A stretch of 64,000 nt of DNA from an uncultured Massilia sp. (GCF_913773735.1 NZ_CAJYEB010000009.1:1-64000), one strand, 5' to 3'; positions 9,590-19,732 are shown, counted from the first letter of the stretch. Numbers and translations are program-made. Notes: generated from the sequence alone by a model not told the origin.

Positions 9590-9633
9590 TCATCGGTCAA
9601 CGATCACTACGATTTCTGGATTGGACCCACGCC

Positions 9634-10668
9634 ATGATCACTCCACAAGAAGCCCTCGTCCGCTGCATCGAGCACCGCGAAATCTTCCACGACGAGATGC
9701 TGCACCTGTTCCGCAGCATCATGTCCGGCGACATGTCCCCCACCATGGTCGCGGCGCTGACCATGGGCCTGCGCGTGAAGAAGGAAACCATCGGCGAGAT
9801 CACCGCCGCCGCCCAGGTCATGCGCGAGTTCTCGACCAGGGTGCCGATGGCCGACACCACGAACCTGCTCGACATCGTCGGCACCGGCGGCGACGGCGCC
9901 CATACCTTCAACATCTCGACCGCCGCGATGTTCGTGGCCGCCGCCGCCGGCGCGCGCGTGGCCAAGCACGGCGGGCGCAGCGTGTCGTCGTCGAGCGGCA
10001 GCGCCGACGTGATCGAATCGCTGGGCGCCCACATCGACCTGAAACCCGAGCAGATCGCCCAGTCGATCGCCCAGACCGGCATCGGCTTCATGTTCGCGCC
10101 CAACCACCACAGCGCGATGAAGCACGTGGCGCCGGTGCGGCGCGAACTGGGCGTGCGCAGCATCTTCAACATCCTCGGGCCGCTGACCAATCCGGCCGGC
10201 GCGCCCAACATCCTGATGGGCGTGTTCCACCCCGACCTGGTCGGCATCCAGGTGCGCGTGCTGCAGCGCCTCGGCGCCCAGCATGCGGTGGTGGTCTGGG
10301 GCCGCGACAACATGGACGAGGTGTCGCTGGGCGCCGGCACCCTGGTCGGCGAACTGGTCGACGGCAAGGTCCGCGAATACGAGATCCATCCGGAAGACTT
10401 CGGCCTGCAGATGATCGCCAGCCGCAACCTCAAGGTGGCCGACGCCGCCGAGTCGAAGGCGCGCATGCTGGAGGCGCTGCGCGGCGAGCCGGGACCGGCG
10501 CACGACATCGTGGCGCTGAACGCCGGCACCGCGCTGTACGCGGCCGGCGTGGCGCCGTCGATCGCCGACGGCCTGGACAAGGCGCGCGCCGCCATCGCCT
10601 CCGGCGCGGCGCTGGCCAAGCTGGAGCAGTTCGTCGCCGTCACGCGCCAGCTCGGCGCGGCCAACTGA
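9634..10668 (+). CDS. trpD: Anthranilate phosphoribosyltransferase
   Basis: 344 residues. The glycine-rich PRPP loop [17 protein letters not shown], the [21 protein letters not shown] block and the later [31 protein letters not shown] region are all diagnostic. It joins anthranilate to PRPP in the second step of tryptophan synthesis. It lies 162 bases after trpG, across the REPIN-like repeat, and its stop is followed after one base by the exporter ATG. Confidence 0.97.
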   Translation: MITPQEALVRCIEHREIFHDEMLHLFRSIMSGDMSPTMVAALTMGLRVKKETIGEITAAAQVMREFSTRVPMADTTNLLDIVGTGGDGAHTFNISTAAMFVAAAAGARVAKHGGRSVSSSSGSADVIESLGAHIDLKPEQIAQSIAQTGIGFMFAPNHHSAMKHVAPVRRELGVRSIFNILGPLTNPAGAPNILMGVFHPDLVGIQVRVLQRLGAQHAVVVWGRDNMDEVSLGAGTLVGELVDGKVREYEIHPEDFGLQMIASRNLKVADAAESKARMLEALRGEPGPAHDIVALNAGTALYAAGVAPSIADGLDKARAAIASGAALAKLEQFVAVTRQLGAAN

Positions 10669-10669
10669 C

Positions 10670-11317
10670 ATGCCGGCCCACGCCTTCGGCATCCACGACC
10701 TGGGCCTGTTCGTCGTCTCCGGACTGCTGCTGAACATCATGCCGGGACCGGACTCGCTGTTGATCATGACGCGCAGCGCCACCCAGGGCTGGCGCGCCGG
10801 CAGCGCGGCGGCGCTGGGCATCGGCGCCGGCACCCTCGTGCACATCCTGGCGGCGGCGCTCGGCCTGTCGGCCCTGCTGGCCACGTCGGCGGCGGCGTTC
10901 ACGGCCGTCAAGCTGGCCGGTGCGGCCTACATCCTGTACATGGCGCTCGGCCTGCTGCGCAGCCGGCGCCGCGACGGCGCCGCCGCCGCGCCGGCCGTCC
11001 CGCCGCTGCCGTACCGGAAGATCTTCGCCCAGGGCTTCCTCACCAACGTCCTGAACCCGAAGGTCGCGCTGTTCTTCCTCGCCTTCGTGCCGCAATTCAT
11101 CGATGCCGGCGCGCCCGACAAGGCGCTGGCGTTCGTCGTACTCGGCTGCATCTTCAACATCAACGGCATGCTGTGGTGCCACGGCCTGGCGGTGTTCACC
11201 GCGCAGGCCAGCCGCCGCATCAAGCTCAACCCGTCCGTCGCACTGTGGCTGAACCGCGCCACCGGCGGCCTGTTCGTCTGGCTCGGCGTCAAGCTGGCGC
11301 TGTCGAAGCCATCGTAA
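10670..11317 (+). CDS. LysE/RhtB family amino-acid exporter
   Basis: 215 residues with about six hydrophobic segments. The N-terminal [34 protein letters not shown] is the LysE/RhtB signature and [23 protein letters not shown] is the second conserved block. Members export amino acids or derivatives from the cytoplasm. Its place between trpD and trpC, with spacings of 1 and 10 bases, ties it to tryptophan metabolism; substrate could be Trp, anthranilate or another aromatic amino acid (inference). Confidence 0.9.
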   Translation: MPAHAFGIHDLGLFVVSGLLLNIMPGPDSLLIMTRSATQGWRAGSAAALGIGAGTLVHILAAALGLSALLATSAAAFTAVKLAGAAYILYMALGLLRSRRRDGAAAAPAVPPLPYRKIFAQGFLTNVLNPKVALFFLAFVPQFIDAGAPDKALAFVVLGCIFNINGMLWCHGLAVFTAQASRRIKLNPSVALWLNRATGGLFVWLGVKLALSKPS

Positions 11318-11327
11318 AGGTTCCATC

Positions 11328-12128
11328 ATGTCCGATATCCTGAACAAGATCCTCGCGGTCAAGGCCGACGAAGTCGCCGCCGCCCGCAAGCACCGCGACC
11401 TGGCCAGCCTGCGCCGCGACGTCGACACCGACGGCGCACTGCGCGCCGGCATCCGCGGCTTCGAAGCCGGCCTGCGCCGCAGCATCGCGGCGGGCCGCGC
11501 CGGCGTCATCGCGGAAGTGAAAAAGGCCTCGCCGTCCAAGGGCGTGCTGCGCGCCGACTTCCAGCCGGCCGCCATCGCGCACAGCTATGCGCAGGGCGGC
11601 GCTTCCTGCCTGTCGGTGCTCACCGACGTGCAGTTCTTCCAGGGCAGCGCCGACTACCTGCGCGCAGCGCGCGCCGCCTGCGACCTGCCGGTGATCCGCA
11701 AGGACTTCATCGTCGACCCGTACCAGGTGTACGAGGCGCGCGCGATGGGCGCCGACGCGATCCTCCTGATCGTCGCGGCGCTGGACCACGGCCTGATGGC
11801 GGACCTGGAAGCCTGCGCGATGGAACTCGGCATGGACGTGCTGGTCGAAGTCCATGACGATGCTGAGTTGACGGCGGCGCTGCGCCTCAAGACGCAACTG
11901 CTGGGCATCAACAACCGCAACCTGCGCACCTTCGATGTCACGCTCGACACCACCCTCGGCCTGCTGCCGCGTATCCCGGCCGAGCGCCTGGTGGTCACCG
12001 AGTCCGGCATCCTGGGACCGCAGGACGTCAAGCGCATGCGCGAGGCCGACGTGCATGCCTTCCTGGTGGGCGAAGCCTTCATGCGCGCGCCCGATCCCGG
12101 CAGCGAACTGCGACGATTATTCGACTGA
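11328..12128 (+). CDS. trpC: Indole-3-glycerol phosphate synthase
   Basis: A 266-residue TIM barrel. Diagnostic blocks are [65 protein letters not shown] and VVTESGI, with the catalytic Lys and Glu residues of the family. It closes the indole ring in the fourth step of tryptophan synthesis. It is not fused to TrpF, and trpF, trpB and trpA are not in this window. The stop is followed after one base by the lipoprotein gene. Confidence 0.97.
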   Translation: MSDILNKILAVKADEVAAARKHRDLASLRRDVDTDGALRAGIRGFEAGLRRSIAAGRAGVIAEVKKASPSKGVLRADFQPAAIAHSYAQGGASCLSVLTDVQFFQGSADYLRAARAACDLPVIRKDFIVDPYQVYEARAMGADAILLIVAALDHGLMADLEACAMELGMDVLVEVHDDAELTAALRLKTQLLGINNRNLRTFDVTLDTTLGLLPRIPAERLVVTESGILGPQDVKRMREADVHAFLVGEAFMRAPDPGSELRRLFD

Positions 12129-12129
12129 C

Positions 12130-12648
12130 ATGAAAAAGATCATCCGCTCGGGCCTGGTTTTCATCACATTGATTGCTGGCTTGGGCGGATGCTCGAGCAC
12201 CGGGCCGATCGGCCTGATGGCCAGCTCGCCGCCCGCTCCCATCGCCTCCCCCATCACGCATGCCGCGCCGCCCGCGCAGCCTGCCAGCCCCAGCATCCCG
12301 CCGCCGGCGGGCCTGGACGACTACAAGACCCTGGTCGCCCGCCACGTCCTCCAGCACAACGCCGACCTCGCCTTCGCCGGCACGCTGCCGCCGCTGATGC
12401 CCGCCGTCGTCGTGCTGCGCATCACGGTGGACCAGGCCGGCGCGCTGGCGGGCGTGGAAGTGCAGCGCGCGCGGGATACGAATGCGGCGCAGGTCGCGCT
12501 CGATTCGATGCGGCGCAGCGCGCCCCTGCCGCCGCCGCAGCGGCTGGCGCAGGCGGACGGCAGGCTGACGTTCTCCGAAACCTTCCTGTTCGGGGAACGC
12601 TACCGCTACCAGTTGCGCAGCCTGGCGCCGGTGCAGGCGTCCGAATGA
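12130..12648 (+). CDS. Lipoprotein with TonB-C-terminal-like domain
   Basis: 172 residues. MKKIIRSGLVFITLIAGLGGC is a lipoprotein signal with Cys21, followed by a Pro/Ala-rich linker to about residue 55. The rest (VLRITVDQAGALAGVEVQRARDTNAAQVALDSMRRSAPLPPP) resembles the energy-transducing TonB C-terminal fold, without a transmembrane anchor or ExbB/ExbD partners nearby. It is the last gene of the trp transcription unit, one base after trpC. Role unknown; probably periplasmic-facing. Confidence 0.7.
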   Translation: MKKIIRSGLVFITLIAGLGGCSSTGPIGLMASSPPAPIASPITHAAPPAQPASPSIPPPAGLDDYKTLVARHVLQHNADLAFAGTLPPLMPAVVVLRITVDQAGALAGVEVQRARDTNAAQVALDSMRRSAPLPPPQRLAQADGRLTFSETFLFGERYRYQLRSLAPVQASE

Positions 12649-12683
12649 CGTCACGCCTCGACGTTGCGCCGCCGCGTCCGCCG

Positions 12684-13487
12684 CTACGTCCGCTGCTGAG
12701 CCATATAGCGTCCCGGCGGCGCACCGAGCATGCGCCGGAACATCGTCACGAAGCTGCCGGCGCTCTCGTAGCCCAGGCGATCGGCAACCTGCTGGATCGA
12801 CATCCCCTTGGCGAGCAGCTGCAATGCCAGCATGATCCTGAGCTGCTGGCGCCAACGGCCAAAACTCATGCCCGTATGGCGGCTGATGAGGCGCGCCAGC
12901 GTGCGTTCGCTCATGCCGGCACGCGCCGCCCAGGCATCCATCGTCACCCGGTCGCCGGGATCGGCCACGATCATGTCCACGAGCTTGCGCAGGCGCTCGT
13001 CGGACGGCATCGGCAGGTGCAGCTTGCCCGGCGCCGCGATCGCCATCTCGTCCAGCAGCAGGGCTACCAGGCGCTGCGCCATGCCTTCCTCCGGATACAG
13101 CAGCGGCAAATGCGCGGCGCGGACCAGGAGTTCGCGCAGCAACGGCGTCGTGGACAAGGTACAGCAACTCGCAGGCAGGTCCCCGCACACTGCCGGATCG
13201 ATGAACGCGTTGTAGCCCTCGATGCTGCCAGAGAACTTCACGCTGTGCAGCACCCCGCTCGGGATCCAGATGGCGCTTTGCGGCGGCACGATCCACAGTC
13301 CACCCTCCAGTTCGCAGCTGAGGACACCGCGTAGCGTCAGCATGAACTGGCTTTTCTCGTGCCGGTGGAACGCCAGCTCCACCTTGCCCAGGCGATCCGA
13401 CATGATGCCGTAGGTGACGACGGGGCGCGGCACCGTGTCCGGCTGCACCCAGTCGGAAGGGAAACTCTGGTCGTTCAGCAGGGGCAT
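12684..13487 (-). CDS. AraC family transcriptional regulator
   Basis: 267 residues from the ATG at 13487. A TTG at 13526 would add 13 residues. The N-terminal cupin-like half contains FHRHEKSQFMLTLRG and WIVPPQSAIWIPSGVLHSV, and the C-terminal double helix-turn-helix contains MSERTLARLISRHTGMSFGRWRQQLRI and IQQVADRLGYESAGSFVTMFRRMLGAPPGRY. It is divergent from the small-ORF/siderophore-interacting gene pair, so it probably controls that unit. Inducer unknown. Confidence 0.9.
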   Translation of the reverse strand: MPLLNDQSFPSDWVQPDTVPRPVVTYGIMSDRLGKVELAFHRHEKSQFMLTLRGVLSCELEGGLWIVPPQSAIWIPSGVLHSVKFSGSIEGYNAFIDPAVCGDLPASCCTLSTTPLLRELLVRAAHLPLLYPEEGMAQRLVALLLDEMAIAAPGKLHLPMPSDERLRKLVDMIVADPGDRVTMDAWAARAGMSERTLARLISRHTGMSFGRWRQQLRIMLALQLLAKGMSIQQVADRLGYESAGSFVTMFRRMLGAPPGRYMAQQRT

Positions 13488-13626
13488 GCGGGGATCGATT
13501 GGCAGGATTTCCAAATATTCTGTCAATCTTGCCCAATGCCGTCAAATGCAAACCCTTTTACCATGCAGGCAGCGGTGCACACTTCGTCAGGCGCCGGCCC
13601 CCGTCGACCCAACAAGGAGAACATGC

Positions 13627-13758
13627 ATGTATTCACTCGACAACGGCCCCGTCGCCGGCACGCTGCCGCGACCTTGCCATGATGCCCGGACCGCCGACCG
13701 GTCCTTGGCGGCGCCGCTCATTGACAGCGGCAACGTGTTCACAGGGGTGGTCCGATGA
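13627..13758 (+). CDS. Small ORF (43 residues) upstream of the siderophore-interacting protein
   Basis: MYSLDNGPVAGTLPRPCHDA... ends in an ATGA overlap with the next gene. AAGGAGA at 13614-13620 gives good ribosome-site spacing for this ATG. The next gene itself has no clear site, so this frame may serve to load ribosomes onto it by translational coupling. No domain is recognised and there is no hydrophobic segment. It could also be a degraded remnant of a longer gene. Confidence 0.45.
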   Translation: MYSLDNGPVAGTLPRPCHDARTADRSLAAPLIDSGNVFTGVVR

Positions 13759-14504
13759 CGGCCGCATCGCCGGCGTCCGGCGTGGAGGCGACTGGTCGGA
13801 CGGGATGGTTCCAGCAGACGCTGACGGACCTGTTCATGAAACGCGCGGTCGTGATCGATCGCGAACGGGTGGCCGAGCGCTTCTACCTGCTCACGCTCGA
13901 GAGCCCGCAGTTCCGGGGCGCCGGCTGGGTGCCCGGCCAGAAAATCCAGGTACGCATGGGCACGGGACTGGCGACGCGCACCTATACCCCGCTCGACTGG
14001 GACCCGGACAATGGGCGCCTGCGCATCCTCGCCTTTGCCCACGGCCCCGGTCCGGGAAGCGAATGGGCCAGCCGCGGCGGCCATGGCGACGCTTGCCATG
14101 TATTCGGGCCGCGCACTTCCATCGATCTGCGTGGCCGCGCCCCGGGACCGGTGGTCGTGCTCGGCGACGAGACCTCGCTCGGCCTCATCCATGCGCTGTC
14201 CGGCCAGGCGCCCGGCGGCGTGCACGGCCTCGTCGAAACGGACGCCTGCCGTCCTGTCCGGCAAGTCCTCGCGCGGCTCGGGCTGAAGAGCGTCGAACCG
14301 TTCGAGAAGCGACACGACGATGCGCACGTCGCGGACATCGAGTGCCGCCTGTCCGGCCTTGCCGCCGACGGCGCGCAGTTCGTGCTCACAGGCAGGTCGT
14401 GGTTCATCCAGCGCATGCGCCGGACGCTCAAGATGCTGGGCATGCCGGCCGGCCGCCTGACGGCCAAGGCCTATTGGGTGCCGGGCAAGACCGGGCTGGA
14501 CTAG
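13755..14504 (+). CDS. Siderophore-interacting / FAD-binding 9 family protein
   Basis: 249 residues. The FAD domain includes ERFYLLTLESPQFRGAGWVPGQKIQVRMGTGLATRTYTPLDWD with the RxYTP flavin-binding motif. The C-terminal NAD(P)H domain includes PGPVVVLGDETSLGLIHAL and the terminal AYWVPGKTGLD. Family members (ViuB, FpvG-like, SIP) reduce ferric siderophores or act as general flavin reductases in the cytoplasm. No siderophore synthesis or TonB receptor gene lies nearby, so the iron role is by family only. Translation is probably coupled to the 43-residue frame before it. Confidence 0.8.
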   Translation: MTAASPASGVEATGRTGWFQQTLTDLFMKRAVVIDRERVAERFYLLTLESPQFRGAGWVPGQKIQVRMGTGLATRTYTPLDWDPDNGRLRILAFAHGPGPGSEWASRGGHGDACHVFGPRTSIDLRGRAPGPVVVLGDETSLGLIHALSGQAPGGVHGLVETDACRPVRQVLARLGLKSVEPFEKRHDDAHVADIECRLSGLAADGAQFVLTGRSWFIQRMRRTLKMLGMPAGRLTAKAYWVPGKTGLD

Positions 14505-14532
14505 ACGACAAGGCGCCGCGTCGGATGGGCCC

Positions 14533-16362
14533 TCAGCTCGCGCTCGGCCGCTTCACCGTCACCACGCGGCGCGTCCCCGGCGCCACGGCGACCTGCACGC
14601 AGGGCACGCGGTCGCCCTGCAGCGTGACGTCGAAACGCATCAGCTCGTCGCGGCGGAAGGCGTGCACCTCCACCGTGTCGCCGACGCGGTAGCGCGCGAA
14701 CAGCTGGTCCAGGTTCGACGGGTTGCCGTTCACGCGCAGGCCGTCGACGGCGATCACGACGTCGCCCGCCGACAGGCCCGCCTGGTGCGCGGCGCCGCCT
14801 TCGTGCACCTGGGTCAGCCTGGCGCCGCCGGCGTCGCGGCCGATGCCGGCGTCCAGCGACGGACGGGCGCTCTTGCGCTCCTCCACCACCTTGACGCCGA
14901 ACGGCGCGTACAGCTTGGCCAGCGGGATGTCCTCGGTGCCGCGGATGTAGCGGTCGAAGATCGACTTCAGGCGCACGCCGGCGACCTCGTCGAACAGCGC
15001 CTCGACCTCCTGCTCGGTCACGCCGCGTCCGCCCCCCGCGCCGCCGCTGTAGAAATCGCGGCCGTAGCGTTCCCACAGCGCCAGCATGACGTCGTCCAGC
15101 GACTTCGCGCCGCCGGTCCTGGCGCGGATCGTCAGGTCGAACGCGAGGCCCACCAGCGAGCCCTTGGTGTAGTAGCTGATGATGGCGTTCGGCGCGTTCT
15201 CGTCCTGGCGGTAGTACTTGCTCCAGGCGTCGAAGCTGGAATCGGCGATGCTCTGCTTGGTGCGGCCGCTGCCGCGCAGCACGCTGGCGATGGTCTTGCC
15301 CAGCAACTTGAAATAGGTCGCCTCGCTGATGATGCCGCTGCGCACCAGCATCAGGTCGTCGTAGTAGCTGGTGAAGCCCTCGAACAGCCACAGCAGCGGC
15401 GTGTAGTTCTCCACCTGCAGGTCGTAGGGGGCGAACACGGCCGGCTTGATGCGCTTGACGTTCCAGGTGTGGAAGTACTCGTGGCTGCACAGGCCCAGGA
15501 ACTTGGTGTAGCCCTCGTTCGGCTCGGCCGTCTTCACGGCGGCGGTGGTCGGCAGGTCGGCGCGCGAGCAGATCAGCGCCGTCGAGGCGCGGTGCTCCAG
15601 GCCGCCGTAGCCGTCGCCGACGGCCATCGTCAGGAACACGTAGCGGTCCATCGGCGCCTTTTTCGTCTTTGGCTCGAAGAACGCGATCTGGGTGTCGCAG
15701 ATGGCCTTCAGGTCCTGCTCCAGGCGCGCCATGTCCAGGTTGGGCACGCGGCCGGTGATGACGATGTCGTGGCGCACGCCGTGCGCCGTGAAGCCGCCCA
15801 GCGCGAAGTCGCCCATCTCGACCGGGTGGTCGACCAGTTCGTCGTAGTCGGCGGCGACGTAGGTGCCGAAGCCGTAGCGCCTGGCGCCCAGTTCCGGCAG
15901 CGAGGTCGCCACGCGCCAGGCGCGCGCGGCGGGGTCGGACGGACGCTGGATGTCGACCTGGTGCGCCGTGGCTTCCTGCCCCAGCACGCGCAGGAACACG
16001 CTGGTGCCGTTGAAGAACCCGTGGGTCTGGTCGAGGTGGGCGGCGCGCACCGACAGGTCCCAGGCATAGACTTCGTAGTGCAGCGCCAGCGGACCGGCCA
16101 CCGGCGCGGCGCGCCAGGAATGCTTGTCGAGCTTGGCCAGCGCCACCGGCTGGCCGGCGCTCTCGGCGCGGATGCGCACGATGTTGCGCGCGAACTCGCG
16201 GATCATGTAGCTGCCCGGGATCCATGCCGGCAGCGCGAACACCTGGCCCTCCGGGTCCGGCGCCGCCACCGTGACGGTGACGTTGAACAGGTGCCCGGCC
16301 AGGTCCTTCGGCACGATCGTGTACTGGACGGCGGCCTGCTTCTTCTGGGTTGTTTTTTTCAT
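14533..16362 (-). CDS. M61 family peptidase with PDZ domain
   Basis: 609 residues. The N-terminal beta domain has AWIPGSYMIREFARNI. The zinc site is CSHEYFHTWNVKRIKP near residue 290 (HExxH followed by WN, diagnostic of M61 glycyl-type aminopeptidases). A PDZ domain near residues 490-570 contains LTQVHEGGAAHQAGLSAGDVVIAVDGLRVNG. No signal peptide is seen; the start MKKTTQKKQAAVQYTIVPKD is set by the first Met after an upstream stop-rich region. Members remove N-terminal Gly/Ala; the cell role here is unknown. Confidence 0.92.
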   Translation of the reverse strand: MKKTTQKKQAAVQYTIVPKDLAGHLFNVTVTVAAPDPEGQVFALPAWIPGSYMIREFARNIVRIRAESAGQPVALAKLDKHSWRAAPVAGPLALHYEVYAWDLSVRAAHLDQTHGFFNGTSVFLRVLGQEATAHQVDIQRPSDPAARAWRVATSLPELGARRYGFGTYVAADYDELVDHPVEMGDFALGGFTAHGVRHDIVITGRVPNLDMARLEQDLKAICDTQIAFFEPKTKKAPMDRYVFLTMAVGDGYGGLEHRASTALICSRADLPTTAAVKTAEPNEGYTKFLGLCSHEYFHTWNVKRIKPAVFAPYDLQVENYTPLLWLFEGFTSYYDDLMLVRSGIISEATYFKLLGKTIASVLRGSGRTKQSIADSSFDAWSKYYRQDENAPNAIISYYTKGSLVGLAFDLTIRARTGGAKSLDDVMLALWERYGRDFYSGGAGGGRGVTEQEVEALFDEVAGVRLKSIFDRYIRGTEDIPLAKLYAPFGVKVVEERKSARPSLDAGIGRDAGGARLTQVHEGGAAHQAGLSAGDVVIAVDGLRVNGNPSNLDQLFARYRVGDTVEVHAFRRDELMRFDVTLQGDRVPCVQVAVAPGTRRVVTVKRPSAS

Positions 16363-16423
16363 GGTTCTGGAGAATCTCTCTTGATGCGCCGTAGTGTAAT
16401 CGGATTCTCCAGGCGCTGGAATT

Positions 16424-17038
16424 CTATAAATCGGCGGGCGTGTCGACGTCGCGGAAAATACCGGCGTCGTCGACGGGGATCTCGGTGACCGCCGCGGCCC
16501 GCAGCAGCGCGCGCGCGCCCTGGTCGCCGCGCAGCGCCAGCAGCGCGTCGAGGTGGACGCGGCCGAAGCCGACCGGATTGCCGCGCCGCCCGTCCATGAC
16601 GGGGGCGGCGATCGGCGCGCCGGCCGCCAGCGCGGCGACCAGCGCGTCCAGCGTGGCGGGCGCCACGTGCGGCATGTCGCCCAGCGCCACCAGCCAGGAC
16701 GGCGCCCCGGGAAGCACCTGCAGCGCATGGCGCAGCGCATGCACCAGCGACGCCGCCATGCCGCTGTCGGCCTGCGGGCAGGTGGTGACGATGCAACCGA
16801 GTCCCGCCAGCAGCGCGGCCACGCCGCCATCGTCCGGCGGCACCACCGCGACGACGCGCGGCAGCGCGGCCAGCAGCTTGCGCGCGCTGGCCGCGACCAC
16901 CGGCTCATCATGAATACCGGCGCCGGCCAGCGGCTGCAACAGCTTGTTGCGCACGCCGGCCGGATCGAAACGGCGTCCCCGGCCGGCCGCCATCAGGATG
17001 CCGACGGGGAAGGAAGCCGGGGACGCCGCCGCCGTCAT
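16424..17038 (-). CDS. MocA-like nucleotidyltransferase (molybdenum cofactor)
   Basis: 204 residues. VGILMAAGRGRRFDPAGVRNKLLQPL holds the nucleotide-binding LAAGxxxRxG-type loop and the Lys that follows. WLVALGDMPHVAP holds the catalytic Asp, and RRGNPVGFGRVHLDALLALRGDQGARALLR is typical of MobA/MocA transferases. MocA adds CMP to molybdopterin for xanthine-dehydrogenase-type enzymes. Its ATG overlaps the stop of the Mo-hydroxylase large subunit by four bases, so it probably makes the cofactor for that enzyme. Confidence 0.87.
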   Translation of the reverse strand: MTAAASPASFPVGILMAAGRGRRFDPAGVRNKLLQPLAGAGIHDEPVVAASARKLLAALPRVVAVVPPDDGGVAALLAGLGCIVTTCPQADSGMAASLVHALRHALQVLPGAPSWLVALGDMPHVAPATLDALVAALAAGAPIAAPVMDGRRGNPVGFGRVHLDALLALRGDQGARALLRAAAVTEIPVDDAGIFRDVDTPADL

Positions 17039-19242
17039 GCCGCCGCCAGGTCGAACGGCAGCTTGCGCAGGCGCTTGCCGGTCAGCCTGAAGACGGCGTT
17101 GGCGAAGGCCGGCGCCAGCGGCGGCAGGCCCGGCTCGCCGATGCCGGTGGGCGCGTCCTGCGAGGGCACGAGGTGCACGTCGATGTGCGGCATGTCGTTC
17201 ATGCGCGCGACCACGTAGTCGCCGAAGTTCTGCTGCTCGACCACGCCGTCCTTCAGCGTGATGGCGGCGCCCGGCAGCGTCATGCCCAGGCCCATCAGCG
17301 CCGCGCCCTGCATCTGCGCCTCGATGGTGAGCGGATTGACCGCCAGGTTGCAGTGCACGCCGGCGGTGACCCTGTGCAGCTTCGGCGCACCGTCCTTGAT
17401 CGAGGCTTCGACCACGTAGGCGACCACGGTGTTGAACGACTCGTGCACGGCGACGCCCCAGGCATGCCCCTTCGGCAGCACCTTCTTGCCGTAGCCCGAC
17501 TTGGCCACGGCCAGGTCGAGCGCCGCGTGGTGGCGCGCATGCTTCGGATCGATCAGCTTCTTGCGGTAGGCCACCGGGTCGGCGCCGGCCGCATGCGCCG
17601 CCTCGTCGATCAGCGTCTCCATCACGAACGCCGTGTGGGTCGAGCCCACCGAACGCCACCACAGCACCGGCACGTTGGCCTTGGCGATGTGGGCCGACAG
17701 GTTCAGCGGCACGGCATACGGCTCGCCCATGCCCTCGACCATGGTCGAATCGACGCCATCCTTGATCATGAAGCCTTCGAACGGGGTACCGGCGGCGATC
17801 GACTGGCCGACGATGACGTGGTTCCAGGCCACGATATTGCCCTTGTCGTCCAGGCCCAGGTCGGCGCGGTGCACGTGCGACGGGCGGTAGTAGCCGCCCT
17901 TGATGTCGTCCTCGCGGCTCCAGATCATCTTCACGGGGCCCGTGTTGCCGGCGGCCTTGTAGGCCTTGGCGATGTTGACGGCTTCGACGATGAAGTCCGA
18001 GGTCGGCACCCCGCGCCGGCCGAAGCCGCCGCCGGCCATCATGGTGTGCAGCGTCACCTGTTCCGGCTTCAGGCCGGCGGTCGCGGCGGCGGCGGCCCGG
18101 TCGCCGGTCTGGAACTGCGAACCCACCCACAGCGTGCAGGCGTCGTCCTTCAGGTCGACCGTGCAGTTGATCGGTTCCATCGGCGCGTGCGCCAGATACG
18201 GGAACTCGTACACGGCCGAGATTTTCTTCGGCGCGTTCGCCAGTTTCGACACGTCGGCCTTGCGCGACGACGCGCCCGGCGTCTTCGAGGTTTCCGTGAA
18301 CTGCGCCAGCTGCCGGGCGCTGTCGGCCTTCTCGACGGCGGCCGTGTCCCATTCGATCGCGAGCGCGTCGCGGCCCTGCTTGGCCGGCCAGTAACCGTCG
18401 GCGACGACGGCGACGGCGCGCCCGCCGCGGTCGGCCGGGATCTCCAGCACGGCGACCACGCCCTTGATTGCCCTGGCCCTGGCGGCGTCGAACGTCGCCG
18501 GCCTGGCGCCGAACACCGGCGGGTGCGCGACGACGGCGACCTTGCAGCCGTCGAGCTTGACGTCCAGGCCGAACTGCTGGCTGCCGGTGGACTTGGCGCG
18601 CGCATCCAGGCGCGCCATCGGCTTGCCGATGTAGCGGAACTGCTTCTGGTCCTTCAGCGTCACCGCCTGCGGCACCGGCAGCCTGGCGGCGGCATCGGCC
18701 AGCGCGCCATAGCGGGCCTTCTGGCCGGCCGGGCCGATCACCGTGCCCTTGTCGGTGCGGCACCTGGCAGGGTCCACGTTCCACTGCTGCGCCGCGGCCG
18801 CGACCAGCATCGCGCGGGCGCGCGCGCCGACTTCGCGGTACTGGGTGAAGGAGTGGGCGATGGTGCCCGAACCGCCGGTGATCTGCATGCCGAACACCGG
18901 GTCCTTGTAGACGTCGCCGGCCGGGGCCAGCTCGCTGCGCATCTGGCGCCAGTCGGCGTCCAGCTCGTCCGCGATCACCATCGGCAGCGCGGTGTGCACG
19001 CCCTGGCCGAATTCGAGGCGGTTGACGATCACGGTGACCGTATCGTCCGGCGCCACGCGCACGAAGGCGTTCGGCGCGTACACCACCGGTTTGGCCTCGG
19101 CCGCGCGCGCCAGGCGGCCGCCGCCCGGCAGCATGAAGCCCAGCACCAGGCCGCCGGCGGCGCCCGCGCCGGCCTTCAGGAATCCGCGGCGCGAGGCCAT
19201 GCCGCCGGTTGCGCCGGCATTCTTGAACCATTCAGCTCGCAT
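17035..19242 (-). CDS. Molybdopterin-binding subunit of an IorB-like aldehyde/isoquinoline oxidoreductase
   Basis: 735 residues. A strong AGGAGG site fixes the start at 19242. A twin-arginine signal ([16 protein letters not shown]) precedes a hydrophobic stretch, so the folded enzyme is exported to the periplasm. [10 protein letters not shown] and the C-terminal [19 protein letters not shown], with the active-site Glu, are features of xanthine-oxidase-family Mo subunits. The partner 2Fe-2S subunit is encoded just upstream, and MocA just downstream. The natural substrate is not known: aldehydes or N-heterocycles are both likely for this family. Confidence 0.9.
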   Translation of the reverse strand: MRAEWFKNAGATGGMASRRGFLKAGAGAAGGLVLGFMLPGGGRLARAAEAKPVVYAPNAFVRVAPDDTVTVIVNRLEFGQGVHTALPMVIADELDADWRQMRSELAPAGDVYKDPVFGMQITGGSGTIAHSFTQYREVGARARAMLVAAAAQQWNVDPARCRTDKGTVIGPAGQKARYGALADAAARLPVPQAVTLKDQKQFRYIGKPMARLDARAKSTGSQQFGLDVKLDGCKVAVVAHPPVFGARPATFDAARARAIKGVVAVLEIPADRGGRAVAVVADGYWPAKQGRDALAIEWDTAAVEKADSARQLAQFTETSKTPGASSRKADVSKLANAPKKISAVYEFPYLAHAPMEPINCTVDLKDDACTLWVGSQFQTGDRAAAAATAGLKPEQVTLHTMMAGGGFGRRGVPTSDFIVEAVNIAKAYKAAGNTGPVKMIWSREDDIKGGYYRPSHVHRADLGLDDKGNIVAWNHVIVGQSIAAGTPFEGFMIKDGVDSTMVEGMGEPYAVPLNLSAHIAKANVPVLWWRSVGSTHTAFVMETLIDEAAHAAGADPVAYRKKLIDPKHARHHAALDLAVAKSGYGKKVLPKGHAWGVAVHESFNTVVAYVVEASIKDGAPKLHRVTAGVHCNLAVNPLTIEAQMQGAALMGLGMTLPGAAITLKDGVVEQQNFGDYVVARMNDMPHIDVHLVPSQDAPTGIGEPGLPPLAPAFANAVFRLTGKRLRKLPFDLAAA

Positions 19243-19252
19243 GTCGTCCTCC

Positions 19253-19711
19253 TCAGGCCAGGGTCTTGGCGGCATCCTTGATGGCCGCGCGGATGCGTTG
19301 ATAGGTGCCGCAGCGGCAGATATTGCCGCTCATGGCGTTGTCGATGTCGCTGTCGCTGGGCGTCTTGTTGGTGCGCAGCAGCGCCGTGGCGCTCATCACC
19401 TGCCCGCTCTGGCAGTAGCCGCATTGCGGCACGTCGTGCCGGACCCAGGCGTCCTGGACGGCCTTGCCGACCTTGTCGGACGCCATCGCCTCGATGGTCG
19501 TGATCTTCTGGCCGCTGGCGGCCGAGATCGGCGTGATGCAGGAACGGATGGGCTCGCCGTTCAGGTGCACCGTGCAGGCGCCGCACAGGGCGGCGCCGCA
19601 GCCGAACTTGGTGCCCGTCATGTTCAGGTTGTCGCGCAGCGCCCACAGGATGGGCGTGGAGGGATCGGCGTCGACCTGGAGGTCGCGCCCGTTGATGTTC
19701 AAAGTGACCAT
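19253..19711 (-). CDS. (2Fe-2S)-binding subunit of the molybdenum hydroxylase (IorA-like)
   Basis: 152 residues with both iron-sulfur clusters: plant-type GCGAALCGACTVHLNG...SC, and the four-helix CGYCQSGQVMSA...NICRCGTYQRI. It passes electrons from the Mo subunit encoded 10 bases downstream. There is no FAD subunit in the operon, so electrons probably go to a cytochrome or directly to another carrier, as in IorAB-type enzymes. A GGGAG ribosome site precedes the ATG. Confidence 0.94.
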   Translation of the reverse strand: MVTLNINGRDLQVDADPSTPILWALRDNLNMTGTKFGCGAALCGACTVHLNGEPIRSCITPISAASGQKITTIEAMASDKVGKAVQDAWVRHDVPQCGYCQSGQVMSATALLRTNKTPSDSDIDNAMSGNICRCGTYQRIRAAIKDAAKTLA

Positions 19712-19732
19712 TGCGGCTCCCTAGTGGATGTG

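Noticed and set aside
14662-16488. 608-codon plus-strand frame opposite the M61 peptidase
   Set aside because: Same GC-driven shadow effect; no recognisable domain, and the M61 motifs on the other strand are intact.
15999-16911. Extended start for the M61 gene (to 16911)
   Set aside because: The extra residues overlap the MocA gene in another frame and are Trp/Arg-rich; the Met at 16362 gives a normal N-terminus.
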